A stretch of 64,000 nucleotides of DNA from Otis tarda. Its lineage: Eukaryota > Chordata > Aves > Otidiformes > Otididae. Every line of letters starts with the position of its first letter. Position 1 is the stretch's first letter. A model generated the notes under the pieces. The model was not told the origin of the DNA. It ran no database searches and saw nothing but the letters and a program-made list of their open reading frames with translations. The stretch lies in contig CM048552.1 of assembly GCA_026413225.1 (NCBI GenBank), positions 131,453,053 through 131,517,052 of the forward strand, in the 5' to 3' direction. This document shows positions 8,901-21,596 of the stretch, one piece after another. Made by a program: the position numbers and the translations under genes.

Positions 8901-9279
8901 AATTTGACATATCCTGAAAATAAAACATCATAGTAGTAGAGGATTTACAGGCATTGATTTGGCAAGGTCTATTTGCAGCTTTCTACTTTTGGTAACATGC
9001 TGTCCTAAACTTATTCATATAAAACTTTCATGTCATCTCTATGTATCACTTTATCACTCATTTATTAGTTATGATGATAAATGAGTAAAATGTCAATACC
9101 CCTGGTAGCGGGAAGAAACATTCAGGACAAAAGAATGAAGCAGTTAAGGTTGTCTTTTTGAAGTTAGACAGTGGAAGCAACAGGAATTAGCAGCAAGTCA
9201 CACATGAAATCCCTGCCTGGACAAAAAATCAAACATTATGGGAGAGGAAACTGTGCTGCCTACTGTTTTACCAGTGAAA
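5956..9279. other. Non-coding stretch with one MIR-like relic
   Basis: Apart from the MIR-like piece at 6160-6260, nothing is recognised. A locally GC-rich 7930-8120 segment gives short frames on both strands, but none resembles a known protein or has paired splice signals. Confidence 0.5.
6160..6260 (-). mobile_element. MIR-like SINE relic
   Basis: The order of words fits the reverse complement of the MIR core: CAGAAGAGGGACCAGAGAAACTTACTCAAAGTCATTCTGTGAAGCCCAGG, corresponding to the GAGG-CACAGAGAGG-TTAAGTGACTTGCCCAAGGTCACACAG series. It is strongly decayed, so the boundaries are approximate. Confidence 0.4.
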
Positions 9280-9455
9280 CACATGACTGGCAGGAAAAGG
9301 CAGTGACTGCTGTGGAGTCTCCATCCTTGGAGATACTCAAAAGCTGCTTGGATAGAGTCCTGGGCAATCAGCTCTAGGTGGCCTGCTTGATTGAGGGTGG
9401 TTGGACCAGATAACGTCCAGAGGTCCCTCCTCACGTCAGCTGTTCTGTAACTCTG
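9280..9455 (+). mobile_element. Older CR1 LINE 3' end
   Basis: The series GTGGAGTCTCCATCCTTGGAGATACTCAAAAGC, GGTTGGACCAGATAACGTCCAGAGGTCCCTCC and a decayed GTTCTGTAACTCTGAAT tail is the CR1 3' terminus in sense orientation. Divergence is higher than in the CR1 copies near 50 kb. The 151-residue minus-strand frame across this region is the antisense of the repeat. Confidence 0.85.
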
Positions 9456-9779
9456 AATATCTAAAAGAAAAGTAAAAGAGCAGTAGGCACTGCTCCCAGA
9501 GGAGGTACCAGAGCAGAGCACTTCTGTATTTTCACTAGGGGTGCTACCAAAACCCATAGTAGTAGCTCTGAAGAGCCGGGAATGTTCCTCTTCAGCCACA
9601 GTACAATGAAGCCCAGCATCAAGGCAGGGAATAAGGGACCCTTGTTTCCACATCCACCTCCACTAGTTACTTTCTGCACAATCTTATAACTTTTAACTTT
9701 TTTGCCCTCCACTTCCCTCATCTGCAACGAGTGCTGGCTGACTTGAGAAACGCTTTAAAATCCGTAGCTGAAAAATACT

Positions 9780-10690
9780 ATTACTATTATTACTTGTACA
9801 GTGTATCTGACAGGTGTCCTGGGCAAATCAGAAGACTCTGCAATAAAGGAGACAATTAGAGAAAGCATGGCAAAATTGTTTTCTACAGCAGAAGAGCCCG
9901 TATGGCTTTGTGAAGGGAAGTCATGCCGCACAAACCTGTTAAATCTCTTTAGAGGAATGAGTGACTGTGATAGAGGTATAATCTTGTCAAGATACATCCT
10001 TGTATTTTTAAAGAGCTTTTGGCAAGGTTCCCCATTGAAGGTTCTTAAGCTAATTTGACATTGATTAATAACTGATTAGAGGTAGAGAAAGAAGCGTGGG
10101 ACTAGTGTCTAGCCTTACAGTGGTCAAGGTCACAGGTGGGATGCCCCAGTGATATGCAGTAAGATCAGTGCTTTGCAATATAATCCTGAGAAACCTGAAA
10201 GCATGGGCAGCTAGTGAATTGACAAATGTATGCTAGTGTCATAAAATTAAGCAGGATGATAAAAACTAAAGCTCATTGTGAAGAATTAAAGCAAGACTTC
10301 ACTAGTGAGCAATAAAATGGTTAGTAAAATTCCATGTTGATAAATCTGAAGTGATGTACCTGAGAAAAATAACTTCACTTGCATAATTATGAACTCTAAA
10401 TGAGCAATTACAGCTCCAACAGGAGAGAGGGAAATCACTTCAGTCAGCTCTATGAAAATGTCAGCTTGATAGTCAGCAGGAGTCAAAATCAGAATAGAAC
10501 TGTACGGGAAAAGGAATTGAGGGAAAAAGCTAGAAATTATGTCCGTGTGTGCCTCCGGTGGCTCCCACGTCTTCGAAGTCATGTGCAATTTGCATCCTTC
10601 TAGCTATACCCAGGCATAGTAAAAGTGATGTTCCCATTTCACAAGGGGTGGAAAACGTTCCTTCGCTGGGCAAGATGTCATTCTGTGGAT
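9780..10690 (+). mobile_element. Ancient CR1/L3-like LINE relic, heavily decayed
   Basis: Scattered words fit an old sauropsid CR1-type ORF2 3' half: the AGAGCTTTTGGCAAGGTTCCCC (FDKVP-like) stretch near 10012, CAAGACTTCACTAGTGAGCAATAAAATGG, then a CCATGTTGATAAATCTGAAGTGATGTACCTG segment (the usual FNxDKCKVMHLG stretch) at about 10330-10362, and ATGAAAATGTCAGCTTGATAGTCAGCAGGAGTCAAAA at about 10452. Frames are broken throughout. Limits are approximate. Confidence 0.6.
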
Positions 10691-13600
10691 TTAATACAGT
10701 GAAAGATAGTCAGATGTGATGATAGGTTAAAAAAAAAAAAAAAAAAAGACTCTTTCATTCAAAAGAGAGAGGACTGTATATGGAGGAGGAGGCTGTAATA
10801 GCTGTATGCATGTGAATGACACGGAGAAGGTGAAAGCAGATGATTGTGAAGTATTTCTCACAGAACAAGAATTGAAATCATCAGACCACAACTTTAAAAC
10901 AAAACAAAATATTTCTCCCATGCTCACACTCCTCAAAGGGCCTAATTAAACTGCAGAAACTCATTCCCACAGGATCACGCAGGGGTCAAAATGAGGAATA
11001 TCCATCATAAATATTAAGAGCCCTGACTTGAGTACATTCTCTAGTACTGAAATCCTGAAGACACTGATTGCAGGAATCTGGATCACTCTATTTCCCGTTC
11101 TCATACATTTACCCCTCATATCCGATACCAGCCTCCGTCAGTAGGAAAACCTTTAAGCAAAGCTTTAACACTTGTGTTTCCTACAAAACCTTGACTGATA
11201 GTCCTTAGGTGTGTTTTTCTAGACAGACAATTGGACCCTGTACCCAGGTTAATTACAAGGCTATTTCCAAGTCCTCGTACAAGTGAGCTTTTTATGTAGA
11301 AACAACATTTTGTCAGTACATCCTGAAGAAACATGAACTCCATGCTTCCAGCTGCCAAAAAAAACCCCTTGCCATTATGTTCAGACAGCTACTGCATCCA
11401 TCTGAAAGATAGTAAAGCTGTTAAAGAGCAAATGAGCTCGCCTGAGTTCGGCTGTTTTTTTAACACAAGAAAACAACATTCTCTAGTAAGTCCTGCCCAA
11501 GTCCATGGGCTTCATAGGCCTACAAAACAGGGCCCTGCTTGGGACTCCTGCCCTCAGGCAGATTTCTTTTTCACTGTTGGGTTTCAAAAAAGCAACCACA
11601 TACTGCCTGTTAGGAGAGATGTTGCTTAACAATTTTAAAGATAAGTACCGTATTATTACTATTTCAGAAGTAATCCTGGTACAGGAAGTATCATGAGAGT
11701 GGAAAATACCTTTGGCTACAGCAACTGCAGTAAGATCAGAAACTAAATGGATAAATTGTTCTTTTTAATGTGGCTAGGTGTACAGATTGCTTCCACATTA
11801 GCCAAATCATTGAGAAATAAGCTTTGAGTTAGTAAGTATGACATGAATGAATTTCATCATCAATCTAAACTCCCAAAGATTATTTTTTTCACCTTTATCC
11901 AATCTACTGAATGATCTCATGAGTGAAGGTGAAGAAACAATCTGCAGTCAATAGGGTATTTAGATAACTTTGTTATTCCATTTCCTCACCTTCTCCCAGA
12001 CTCTGACTTTTAATAACTTCTGCTGAATTAAGTGATGCAGAAGGCTTCTAAACTACTCTTAGCTTCACAACCGTTCATGGGCTGTGGCCACTACTGTATT
12101 AGATGTTTTTATTATACTGTATGATTGATCACCCTGACCAGGTCAGGCTGCTTGTATGTGACCAGAGACATATAAAAAGAGTAAAGCTGAGTTATTGGTG
12201 CATCAGTTTTCTTGAAGACAAGGAGCCGAATTTGTGGAACTAGAGAAGTAGATCCCTGGATTTTATCGAGTATGTAAAAGCTTTCCGTTTCTAGTAAAGC
12301 CTTTTACAAAATATCATAATTATGAGAAAATAAAATAAGCAGCTCTTGTATTAGAACAAGCTGGAATCAGATTAAAAATTAATTATTGTCATATCCCATT
12401 CCCATAAGGTAGTCACAAATGGCATGTGCATGCAAAATCCTAGCTGTGTGAAGAGCAAGGTAGAGCCATTACCAATTCCTGGAGGAAAAAGTTACAGACA
12501 AAAGGTTCAATGTTCAGATAAAAAAACACTACATTTTTTTTCCAAGGAAAAAGGATAAAGAAAATGGAATGAGCTCAGATTAACTAATGTGAGCAAGAAA
12601 AGGTGAAAGACTTCCCTTGAGCCAGAAGGGCCAGGAGTGTTAAAATGGCATTCATGATGATCGCATCTGCCACGAGGCTTTTGCCAAATCACATAAATGG
12701 TAGAACAGCTCAGTCTTTCCATATAAAATGAGCGGTCCATACACTTCCAGAAGTACCTGCAATTCACTGAGATGTCCTTCACTGCACTCTTCAAGGCAAA
12801 ACATGAGACCCAGGCCCTCCATCATTACAGTATGTGGTAAAGTAATGAATCAAGATTCTCTTTTTACCTGACTTTTTAACCTTCAAAACAGGCCAAATCC
12901 CTTTCTGTACCAGTCCCACCTAGTAGCCCTCCCTTCTCTCCAAACCAGTCACCCCCTTCCCTGAACCAAAGAGCAGTCCAATCAACTATATCACATATAC
13001 ACAAAAAAACCCCCATTGGTTAGCGTGCCATTCAAACACACAAACAAAATAAAGGTAAATTACTGTTCCCTGCCATGAAACATTCAGTAAAGAGAAACAA
13101 CTAGTGCATATCATCAAAACGGGTCCTCGGTCCTGACATCATGAACAAAATCCCAGTTTCAGAGGTGGAAGATGGGCTAATGGCACGCACTTCACAGAAG
13201 GCAAGACTTTACCATGTTCTTAAAAGGCACATGTCCATATATGGGCTGAGATTTTTGTAGCTTTTATTTTCAGAAAACGAACATTTTTATAATGAGTAGT
13301 TTCTGGGTATTGAGACACCAGAAAGAGGTCTGATTTTGAGAACAGAAATGCTTTTATGCACCTTTCTTATTGTTCTTTTGTCCTTTCTTCCCCCTCCCTG
13401 CAAATAACAAGTACCTCTCTGCCAGTATTCCCACATCTAAGTAGTTATTACTGGCATTATTTTTAAGAATTTCATAAAATGTAAATGCAATTCAAAAGCC
13501 CTGGATTGTATTGTTCCATATGAATCATTTAGGCCCTCCATCATATCCTTAATTTCACACATGTCCTTTGAAATGAAAATACTTTGAGAAGATAGAAATC

Positions 13601-16600
13601 AACTAATATTGAACATTAAAGGAGGCACAATAATCCCAATTTGTCACTTCAGCCTGACAAACAAAGGCATTGCTTTTTCTATCAGGCAGATGCACCAGGT
13701 TTTTCCTCTGCAGCAGGACATCCTTGTGCTGACTGAACAGACGAGTGGGGAGGGTTCACCCCACTGGATGTTGCTTCTTGGCCAGTGACAGTCCCATTGT
13801 AGAAACAGAGGCAGGACTGTGCAGAGCAAGGCCCCGATGGACAAGCATAACCACTGGTTCCGAATGGGGAAGGTAGAAACTGGCCATTTGTTTTCTGCAT
13901 CTGGCTTAAAGAGATACTTACAGAAAAGTAAAACCTGCTCTGCATTTTAAAACCTCTTTTTAATAAACCTCACAATTTGTGGAAATGGTTTGCATTGGGA
14001 ATTTAAAAAAAAAAAAAAAGATTGGTTTTGATATACTCACAGTATAGTCCTTAGTTCCATCAATTCACTAAATGGTATCAACAATGAGTTTTCCAATACA
14101 TCATCTATATCATATTTCTTTGCTTTCTGACTTTAATAGTAACTGAAACATTCTCAGGATCTTAACAATTTTATTGTCTCTGTTCATAAAAAGACAACAA
14201 GAGAAAAACTATTAAGATATTTATTCCTTTGCTTCCTTTTGCCTGAAGTGCATTTTCACTTTCAACGTAATTCCTGGAGAACGCTGACTCTTTAGTGCAG
14301 AAAGACTGTCATTTCGGCCACAGTACTATATTTGCACTTAAAAAGGAATTTGTACAACAAGATTTTCTGGGTGAAGCCATGACCTCCAGAATTTAAAAAC
14401 CTCCTTTGCAAATTTAATTTGAATTAAATTAATAGATGTGAAGGATTTTTGTGTGACACTTTTGTGATCTACTGGGTAGTTCATTACAGAAGCTGGTTAT
14501 AGTGAAAACTATGTTCTTAAAAGAGACACACAGAGAGTGTTTCCACCTTCTTGATTTCCCCTCCCTCTCCTGTTCTTTAAAAAGCATGAAGGTTGGTGGA
14601 AAAAGCTCATTAAAATTTCTAACGTGGATAGTCAGTAAATCATACAATACTAATTCGAAAGGAATATTTTCATACTTTTATTTTAGAACATATTCCTTCT
14701 TCAGCCTTTCTCAGCACTCTTTTTTTTTTTTTGCTGGGACAGGTCCGGAAGAACAGACATGAAGAGAAGAAGCAGTTCACCTCCTCCCCCTCCTTCCATC
14801 TCCCCACTGGGCTTGTCTGGGATCATCGCAGCCCCATCCAGCCATCCCCACCAGCTGCTCAGCCAAGCCGCACCATTGTTCCCATCTCTGTGGAAGCACC
14901 AGCCTCCCAGGGCAGCAGCTGTACTACCTAGGCTGCCACGTCCTCCACCTTTGTGTAGGCATAACCTTCTTTACCCAGGTTCCTCCAAGCAATTAATTAT
15001 TTTTTTTTGTCAGAGCCCTGCCAGCCCTCTGCATCTTCTCTGTTCATATAGGTACATGAAGACGCCCGCTCCCAATGTCAAAGAGCAGTTTGTGGAAGGA
15101 AGAACGGAGAACACAGCAGTCCCACTTGGCTGCTTGCATACAAAACTAAGAGTTTGTTCTATCGTCCATATCCCTTCCACTTATTTGGTTTTTTACTTAG
15201 GTGTGTTTGGATGAAGACATGCTGCAAAGCAAAAGATTTGCTCTTAGTGCTGTTGCAGGGAGAGCTGCCTTGTGAATTTTATTATTTGCTAAAATATGAC
15301 CTGTAACCTGAGAAAATAAGACTTGTAGAAAATATCTATACAGTCTGGTCTAACTTTGAAGACTGGTCACAAGGAAAGAAAGAAAGAAAAAAATCCATAC
15401 TGGTGAAGATATTTCTCCACAAGTCTGAAAGAAATTAAAAGAGGCTACAGACTTGGACAGCACTGGATTCAGCCTCTTTGGTCTTGCACGTGTATATGAA
15501 AGTGGCAAAATTTTACAGATGTTCTTTACATTAAAATGGAATAAGTAAGTTTCAGATGCCTGCAAAATACCACTAGGCAATATACCATGTTTTGATATTT
15601 TCTCAGAAAGATTATATTTTACTAAAAAGAAACAAAAAATACTCCTAGTCCTTATAGTAGGAAAGCAGAGCTTCTGAACAAAGCCAAGTGCAATGCTCTT
15701 CCCCTGTATCCCAGGCAGAAGTCAGATAAAATATAAGTTTGAAGATGGAGATTGATTGTAACAACATGTGTTTACTCTGGAACATAGTACTGCCAATTGC
15801 CTTTTAGAGTATTTCACAACTCCTAGTTTGAGCAATTTCTTCCAGCCCAGGTTGGGCTTTGGTGACAAACCAGCACCCTGCCCTAACATGATACCTGACT
15901 GCAACAAGAAAGTGAACAGAAACTCAATAAAACAATTTATCTCCCTTTTTCATCCATTGTTTCCTCTATTAGTTTGTCATCATTCCTATTTCTGTAGAAA
16001 ATATATAACTTGGTGTCACTGACGCAGTGTTTTCCCACCTGTCCTCCAGTGTTTGGTGAGAGTCCATATAACAGGGAAAAAAACCAAACCAACAGACATT
16101 CTTTTAGATATTCTTAAAAGTTGACTGTTATTCACCAGCAGATGAAAAGCAACCTTATCTTTTACTATGATTATTTCCAGTTTTACCAGTGAGTATTTAC
16201 CATTTTGGCACCGTTCCCCTATCCTGTCAAATGACAAAGGCTTATTCTAAAAAAAAAAGCCCTTCAAAGAGAACAGGCTGAAAACACCAGCCTACAGGCA
16301 AATCAGAATATAAACTCCAGGGTGGCAGATGACTTACTTAGAAATATGGTAATAAATGACAGGTCTAAGCATAAAAAGTTTATCGTCCAGATTTAAGCAC
16401 CTGATTTCCCCAACACTTAGCATCTTCCAACATGACAGACGGTCTACGTTTCCTCTTCTCTCACAGATACAGCTGATAAATTGTTTTATTGCTCCACCTT
16501 TTCTAGAGAGCATTAAAGAAATCAAAGCAACACCTTTGCAATTAATCAAACCCTTAAATGGCAGCAGTTACAGTGGAAGGGGCAGGCATGAGAATCAATA

Positions 16601-19600
16601 TGCTTTTCACTTATGTAAGCATTTTAACATACTGTGAAAATTAGCTTGTTAGGAGATTTTATGTTGCCATTTTCACCAATGTGTTGCAACTCCAGAATGA
16701 AAACCAAGAGTAGGCCAAGCTCTAAATTGTAGAGTACGGCACCATTAAACATTTATCTACTACTGTAACTACCTTACGCCTTTCCATTACGCAAAAGGTG
16801 GGTTGAATCACAATAAAACTGAATGAAGCCTGACTGTTCTGGTGCTTGCCCACTCACCACAGCACTGGACTTAACGAAATCTTAATTTATTTAATGAGAC
16901 CTTGGAAAATTCTCACCTGTGATCAAACTTGTTTCCTTCAAAAGCCCTAAAAGCTGCATATTTAAGAAGCACTCAGTTAAGGGAATTTGTACTTTACGTT
17001 ACAAAGCAACCTTACTGGCTTTGGTTCTTCATCCTGTCACTCCTGTGCCTGTGAAGCTATGTAAATGTATATTAAAACAAGAAAACTAAAACATGCTGTA
17101 ATCTCTCCCCCAGTGGAAGAAATCTTCTGATTCCCATTTCAGCCAAGAATGTGTAATTTGATCTCTACAAGGAAAACCCAGAAGCCACTCAGCCGTTCAT
17201 TAGCAGAGACGGTCCTTAACCCCATGACATGTGCCTTGTCTCAGAAACACTTTGCCAGATGATTTTGCGAACTCTGTCCTCTGAACTGCAAGGAATAATT
17301 AACAGTTCATCAAAGTGTGAAGGAAATATGGCATAAAAGACTGCCTCTGTCACAAGTCACATATCAGTATTCAGTGGCCATTAAAACATTTTAAAATAGC
17401 ATTTACGCTGAAAGAGAATGGCTAAAAGTATGGAAAAGCACCATGGCCACACTGATGCTTCAGCCTCATTTTCTGGTGGGATGAAGACCTGTACATACCT
17501 GAATCTCTTTGGAGGTCATAAAGCAACCCCCATCTTCAGACTGGAAAGCAGAAACTTAGTGAAGCCTATATCTGGGATGCCTTGGAAAGCTGCTATAAGT
17601 GGAAAACTAACCTCCCTGTTGCACTGAGACAGCCAGGATGGAAGGATGCAGAGAGGCATCTGGGGAAGAAGCAATGGGATATGTGGAGGACAATCAGGAT
17701 TTTGCAGGACAGCTTAGAGCACTGTGGTCTTGCTTGTTCTTCTGCCCAAGATCATGCTGCTGTCACCCAGTGACACAAGAAATGTCCTAACAACGGGCAT
17801 CAGCGATATCAGTAATCCGCAGCCCTGCTGTGGAAAGGTTATCTATCGATCACTGTCAACTAATACAAGAGTGGAAAAAACGAAGTTCAAAAGGGACATT
17901 TTGTTTTAACATCTTATTTATGGGGTAGTACCTGCTGTTGCAATAAGGTAAATAATTAAAAGCACTAGCAAAATGAAATTCCCAGATTCTGAAGTGTTTT
18001 TCTGAGTTCTTCTGTGTCTGTGAGTAGATGACTGCTTTTATTCTCAGTCACTTGGACAGCGTGTTTTTAAAGGCACAGGAAATGTGTGGATACGGACTAG
18101 GGGAAATGGATTAACTGTTCCCAGATCTGGTACTTGAAACTTTGTTTATTTAGTTTGGATGTTGTGACAGGTAATTACTCACTGTTAAGATGGGGCACAG
18201 TGTCCAAAATGAAAGCATTGGAGAAAAGTTACAGATACTTCTGTTGGTTAAATCCTTTAAAAATGCTTTTGAGAATATGTTAATGAAGTCAAAACACTCC
18301 AATATTTGTAAAACGATTTTTTTTGCCTTGTTTATCTTTTGAAAATGAAGCAAAGGCACATTATGATCACATATTAACTGTTACCCGTGCAGAGTTTAAG
18401 TAAAAGCATGTGCTTGTGTTGTCTTCTCATCTGCAAATATTGGACTAATGAGCAGATTTCATTATACTGCAGTGAAATCATTGAGAAGATTAATCATGCA
18501 CTTGATCTGATTTCGAGATAGATTAAGTTTGAGCTGTAGCGGAAGCAATGCTGAAATTCCTGAAATACATGCTATAACTCTGTGAAAGGCTCGAGGAGCA
18601 GTTGCAGAAACCTAGTTGTCCAAAAAATCTATAAGCCAGAACCTGGAAAGTTGTAGGTCTCGGCAACTCAGCAGAGTTCCTGCAGCCTTAGCAGTGCAAA
18701 GTAGTGCACCCTGGCTTTAAAAATGGGTCACTCTTTCTAGGTTGACAGACTTCTACGGGAGCTGCATGGAGCCTGTAGCCAAAGTAGCACCAATATTGAC
18801 AGAAAGTGCTAAATACTGCTTCTACAACTTCCCTTTTATTACGAAAAAAAATGATATTTGGCTTTGAACACCTGTTCTTGATGGAAGTGACAGTACAAAG
18901 AAAGGTGGTATTGAGCCAACCTATGCGAGTCTTCCTGGATCATGTTAAGAACAAGACCAAGGTGTAGGTGGGAAAGAAGCAGGCTGAAAGCAGCTTTGAT
19001 TCCCACAGTTATTTATTTGGGGAGAAAAAAAGGAGATACTCCACAGGCTTTTAAAGTCAGTGCTGGGTTTTCTAGGTGATTACTTTTCTGACACACACAT
19101 AAAACAACTGGAAGAAAACAGTCATTCTTATGACAGCCAGAAGAGCTTTGGTTCTCTTAGCTGAAATCCTCCAGAAAAACAGATGACTTGGAAAGGTTGG
19201 ATCTACATCAGCTGGCAGCTGTGTTTTGTTAATAATAACAGTATTTTCGTACCTGTGTGCTACATACAGCTTGCAGTTGCAAGGTTATTTCTGCTTCTGA
19301 ACACCATACTTGGAAGACTGCTGATGTTTTGGGCATTCTTGCTGGCAGAGGTCTTCAGCTACTGTGTGAAACGGCTGCCCATTTCAATGTTTAGTCAGTA
19401 TTATCAAGTATAAAAATTCTTTCTGAGGTCCGCCACGCAACACTCAAAGTATGGTGGACCTTATGTAGAGAAGGACAATTTCCCTGTTTTCTCATAGAAG
19501 ACACTTTCTACTTTTCAGATATTTTACTAGAAAAAAATAACATTTTTAAAGGAATATGGAATATACATATATTTCTTAAAGAGAACATTCCCTCAATGAT

Positions 19601-21214
19601 CTTTCCTTACGTGTTTTACCATTTTTTTTTTTTAGTAGCTATAGCAAGTCACAGTCTGATCAGGGTATTCCTCAGCACTTTTAGTCTACAGTTTAGTTCA
19701 CTGAGCAGTTAAGTTTGACTTAATACTAGTAACTAAAAAGCAAAATATTTAATGCCACTTGAACTAGCAATGACAAGATACACAAAATTATTTAATTGAT
19801 GTGACTGTCACTTTGAATTCCTGTTTTGTGCAGACTTCCTGCAGCACAGGACTGCAGTCAGCCGGATGGAGAGCCCCTCACTCTTGCTGTCTCATTTCTG
19901 GTTCACATTTGCAGCTACGAGGTTCACCACAGGGGCGAGGAGTGAGATACTGTGATGGATGTGGACGCTGCAGTGAATTTCTCCATCTCCAGCCACAAAG
20001 TTACATTTGGTTAAAAATGATGAAAAACGGCTACCTCCCAAATCATTAAAATCCCCCAAACCAAACCAAAACCCAAAGCAAACCAGCTTTCAGTGTGTAA
20101 AACCCATCAAGAATTAAGAGCAATATATTATGATACACTTTATAATACCTAGATGTCAAAGGATTTACCACACATTGACATCTATGGCAACTTACAGGTG
20201 GAAGTCTCTTCTTTTCTTGTGTCACCACCAACCATGATACAAGAGATGAGAAACTTATTTTCAGCTAGAACTGTTGTAGGCAAAGCAGGTTTGTGGAGTA
20301 CATAACTTGTAATTTGCAGCTTTAAGCAAGGGATAATTTATACTACTAGCCAAACTGTAACTGTTATGGGAGAAAACAGTAAGAAAAGGCCAGAGAAGAA
20401 CTTTTCGAAGTCAGCAAGTTATGAAATTAAAATATGGTTGATCACACACTACATACTTTTGTTGTTAAAGGTAAATGAAGTGACAGTGCTGACAACTGCT
20501 ATGAAAAAGTTTCCAGTTAACACAGACTTAATACTCTGACCAATGCATTACGTCAGTGGGGTAAAAACATCTGCTGGATATCCAAGACACGCTTTGGGAT
20601 AGACTTGGGGTCTAAAGCTTCATAGGCTTTAGGTTGCTGATCTCTGAAGAGCTTGTCCAAGGGCTCTGTGACTGATGTAAGTCTGCCTTTTCCTTCGATT
20701 GCAGGAGCGTATTGATTCAAATGAGCAGGAGCAGAAAATGGGGGCCATAACACTGATGAGATGAAAACTATTTGCCTAAACAATGAAGACCCTGAAAGCT
20801 GATCTCCTACAGCAGAGAAGATGAAGAAGTCTATAGAGTCACTTTCCTGATCTCCTCTATGATCTTTGCAGACACATATGAACTAAGATTTGGTCTATCC
20901 TCTGTCAGATTGTACAACACACTTTATTTGAATAAGGAATGGTGACATGCAGCTCTCATTGGTAGAGAAATGAAGATAAAGTCCTGGAGCTGCAGACAGA
21001 GACATCATGCAGCATTAGAAGCTGGTCAGATGCAGAGAAATTAGCTTTTATCTAGCCACACTTCTGATAATGTCCTTGTTTTCAGCACTGACATGTAAAC
21101 ACTTCTTATTAAACCAGTGTACCACATGGCATAAATATATATTAAAAAAGAAATACTTACCAGTCCATCCCTCCAGAAATGTAGCTGGCAGAATTAAAGA
21201 TATGTTGCACTGAT
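10691..21214. other. Long non-coding stretch, no gene recognised
   Basis: It contains homopolymers (A19 at 10729-10747, A16 at about 14004-14019) and a T13 tract at about 14720-14732 leading into a splice-acceptor-like CAG and an open frame (14759-15214, see findings). The 18361-18600 segment looks like ordered, non-repetitive, homeodomain-site-rich sequence of the kind seen in conserved non-coding elements. No repeat family was recognised elsewhere. Confidence 0.5.
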
Positions 21215-21230
21215 GGGAAGGGTGGGTGGG
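21215..21230 (+). other. Canonical G-quadruplex motif
   Basis: GGGAAGGGTGGGTGGG has four G3 runs with loops of 2, 1 and 1, a very stable quadruplex pattern. It sits about 110 bp before an LTR fragment. Confidence 0.8.
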
Positions 21231-21342
21231 ATTTTTAATCACACATGAAAAGGAGAGTTATTGTCAAGTAAACTAGGTTTATGCGTATGAAGAAGAAAAT
21301 TGTTCTTTAAAATGGCATAGTTTAATGACTCTGTGTATTTGA

Positions 21343-21596
21343 TGTTGCTGGCAAGGTTTTGGCAGCAGAGACGCCGCAGTGGTGGCCTCCAAGGGAAGAG
21401 ATCAGGGGCTGCACTGTGCCGGACACAGACAGTTCCCACTGCCTTTCCATGGGTTGGCAACTGATCTCCCTGTCTTTATCTCAACCCAGGAGCTTTTTCA
21501 TCTTATTTTCTCCCCCTGTCCTGTTAAGGAGTAGAAGTGGGAGTGAGGGAACAGCTGGGTGGGCATCTGGCAGCCAGCCAAGCTCAACCCACCGCA
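21343..21596 (+). mobile_element. Avian-type ERV LTR, internally deleted solo fragment
   Basis: It starts TGTTGCTGGCAAGG and ends CAAGCTCAACCCACCGCA, the latter a decayed form of the CAACCCACCACA end known from avian ERV LTRs. The 21361-21430 part (GCAGCAGAGACGCCGCAGTGGTGG, GATCAGGGGCTGCACTGTGCC) fits the U3 of that group. The U5 word CTCCCTGTCTTTATCTCAACCC parallels U5 of the provirus at 4000-4020. The U3/R middle, including any TATA box, is missing between about 21435 and 21450. No clear target duplication is seen. The 102-residue frame here is not a gene. Confidence 0.65.

Noticed and set aside
9198-9653. 151-residue minus-strand frame
   Set aside because: Its C-terminal half is the antisense of the CR1 3' end at 9280-9455, and the rest has no recognisable features.
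10729-10747. A19 tract as a possible retroposed poly(A) tail
   Set aside because: CR1-driven genomes do not usually make poly(A)-tailed retrocopies, and no upstream gene-like sequence or flanking duplication was seen.
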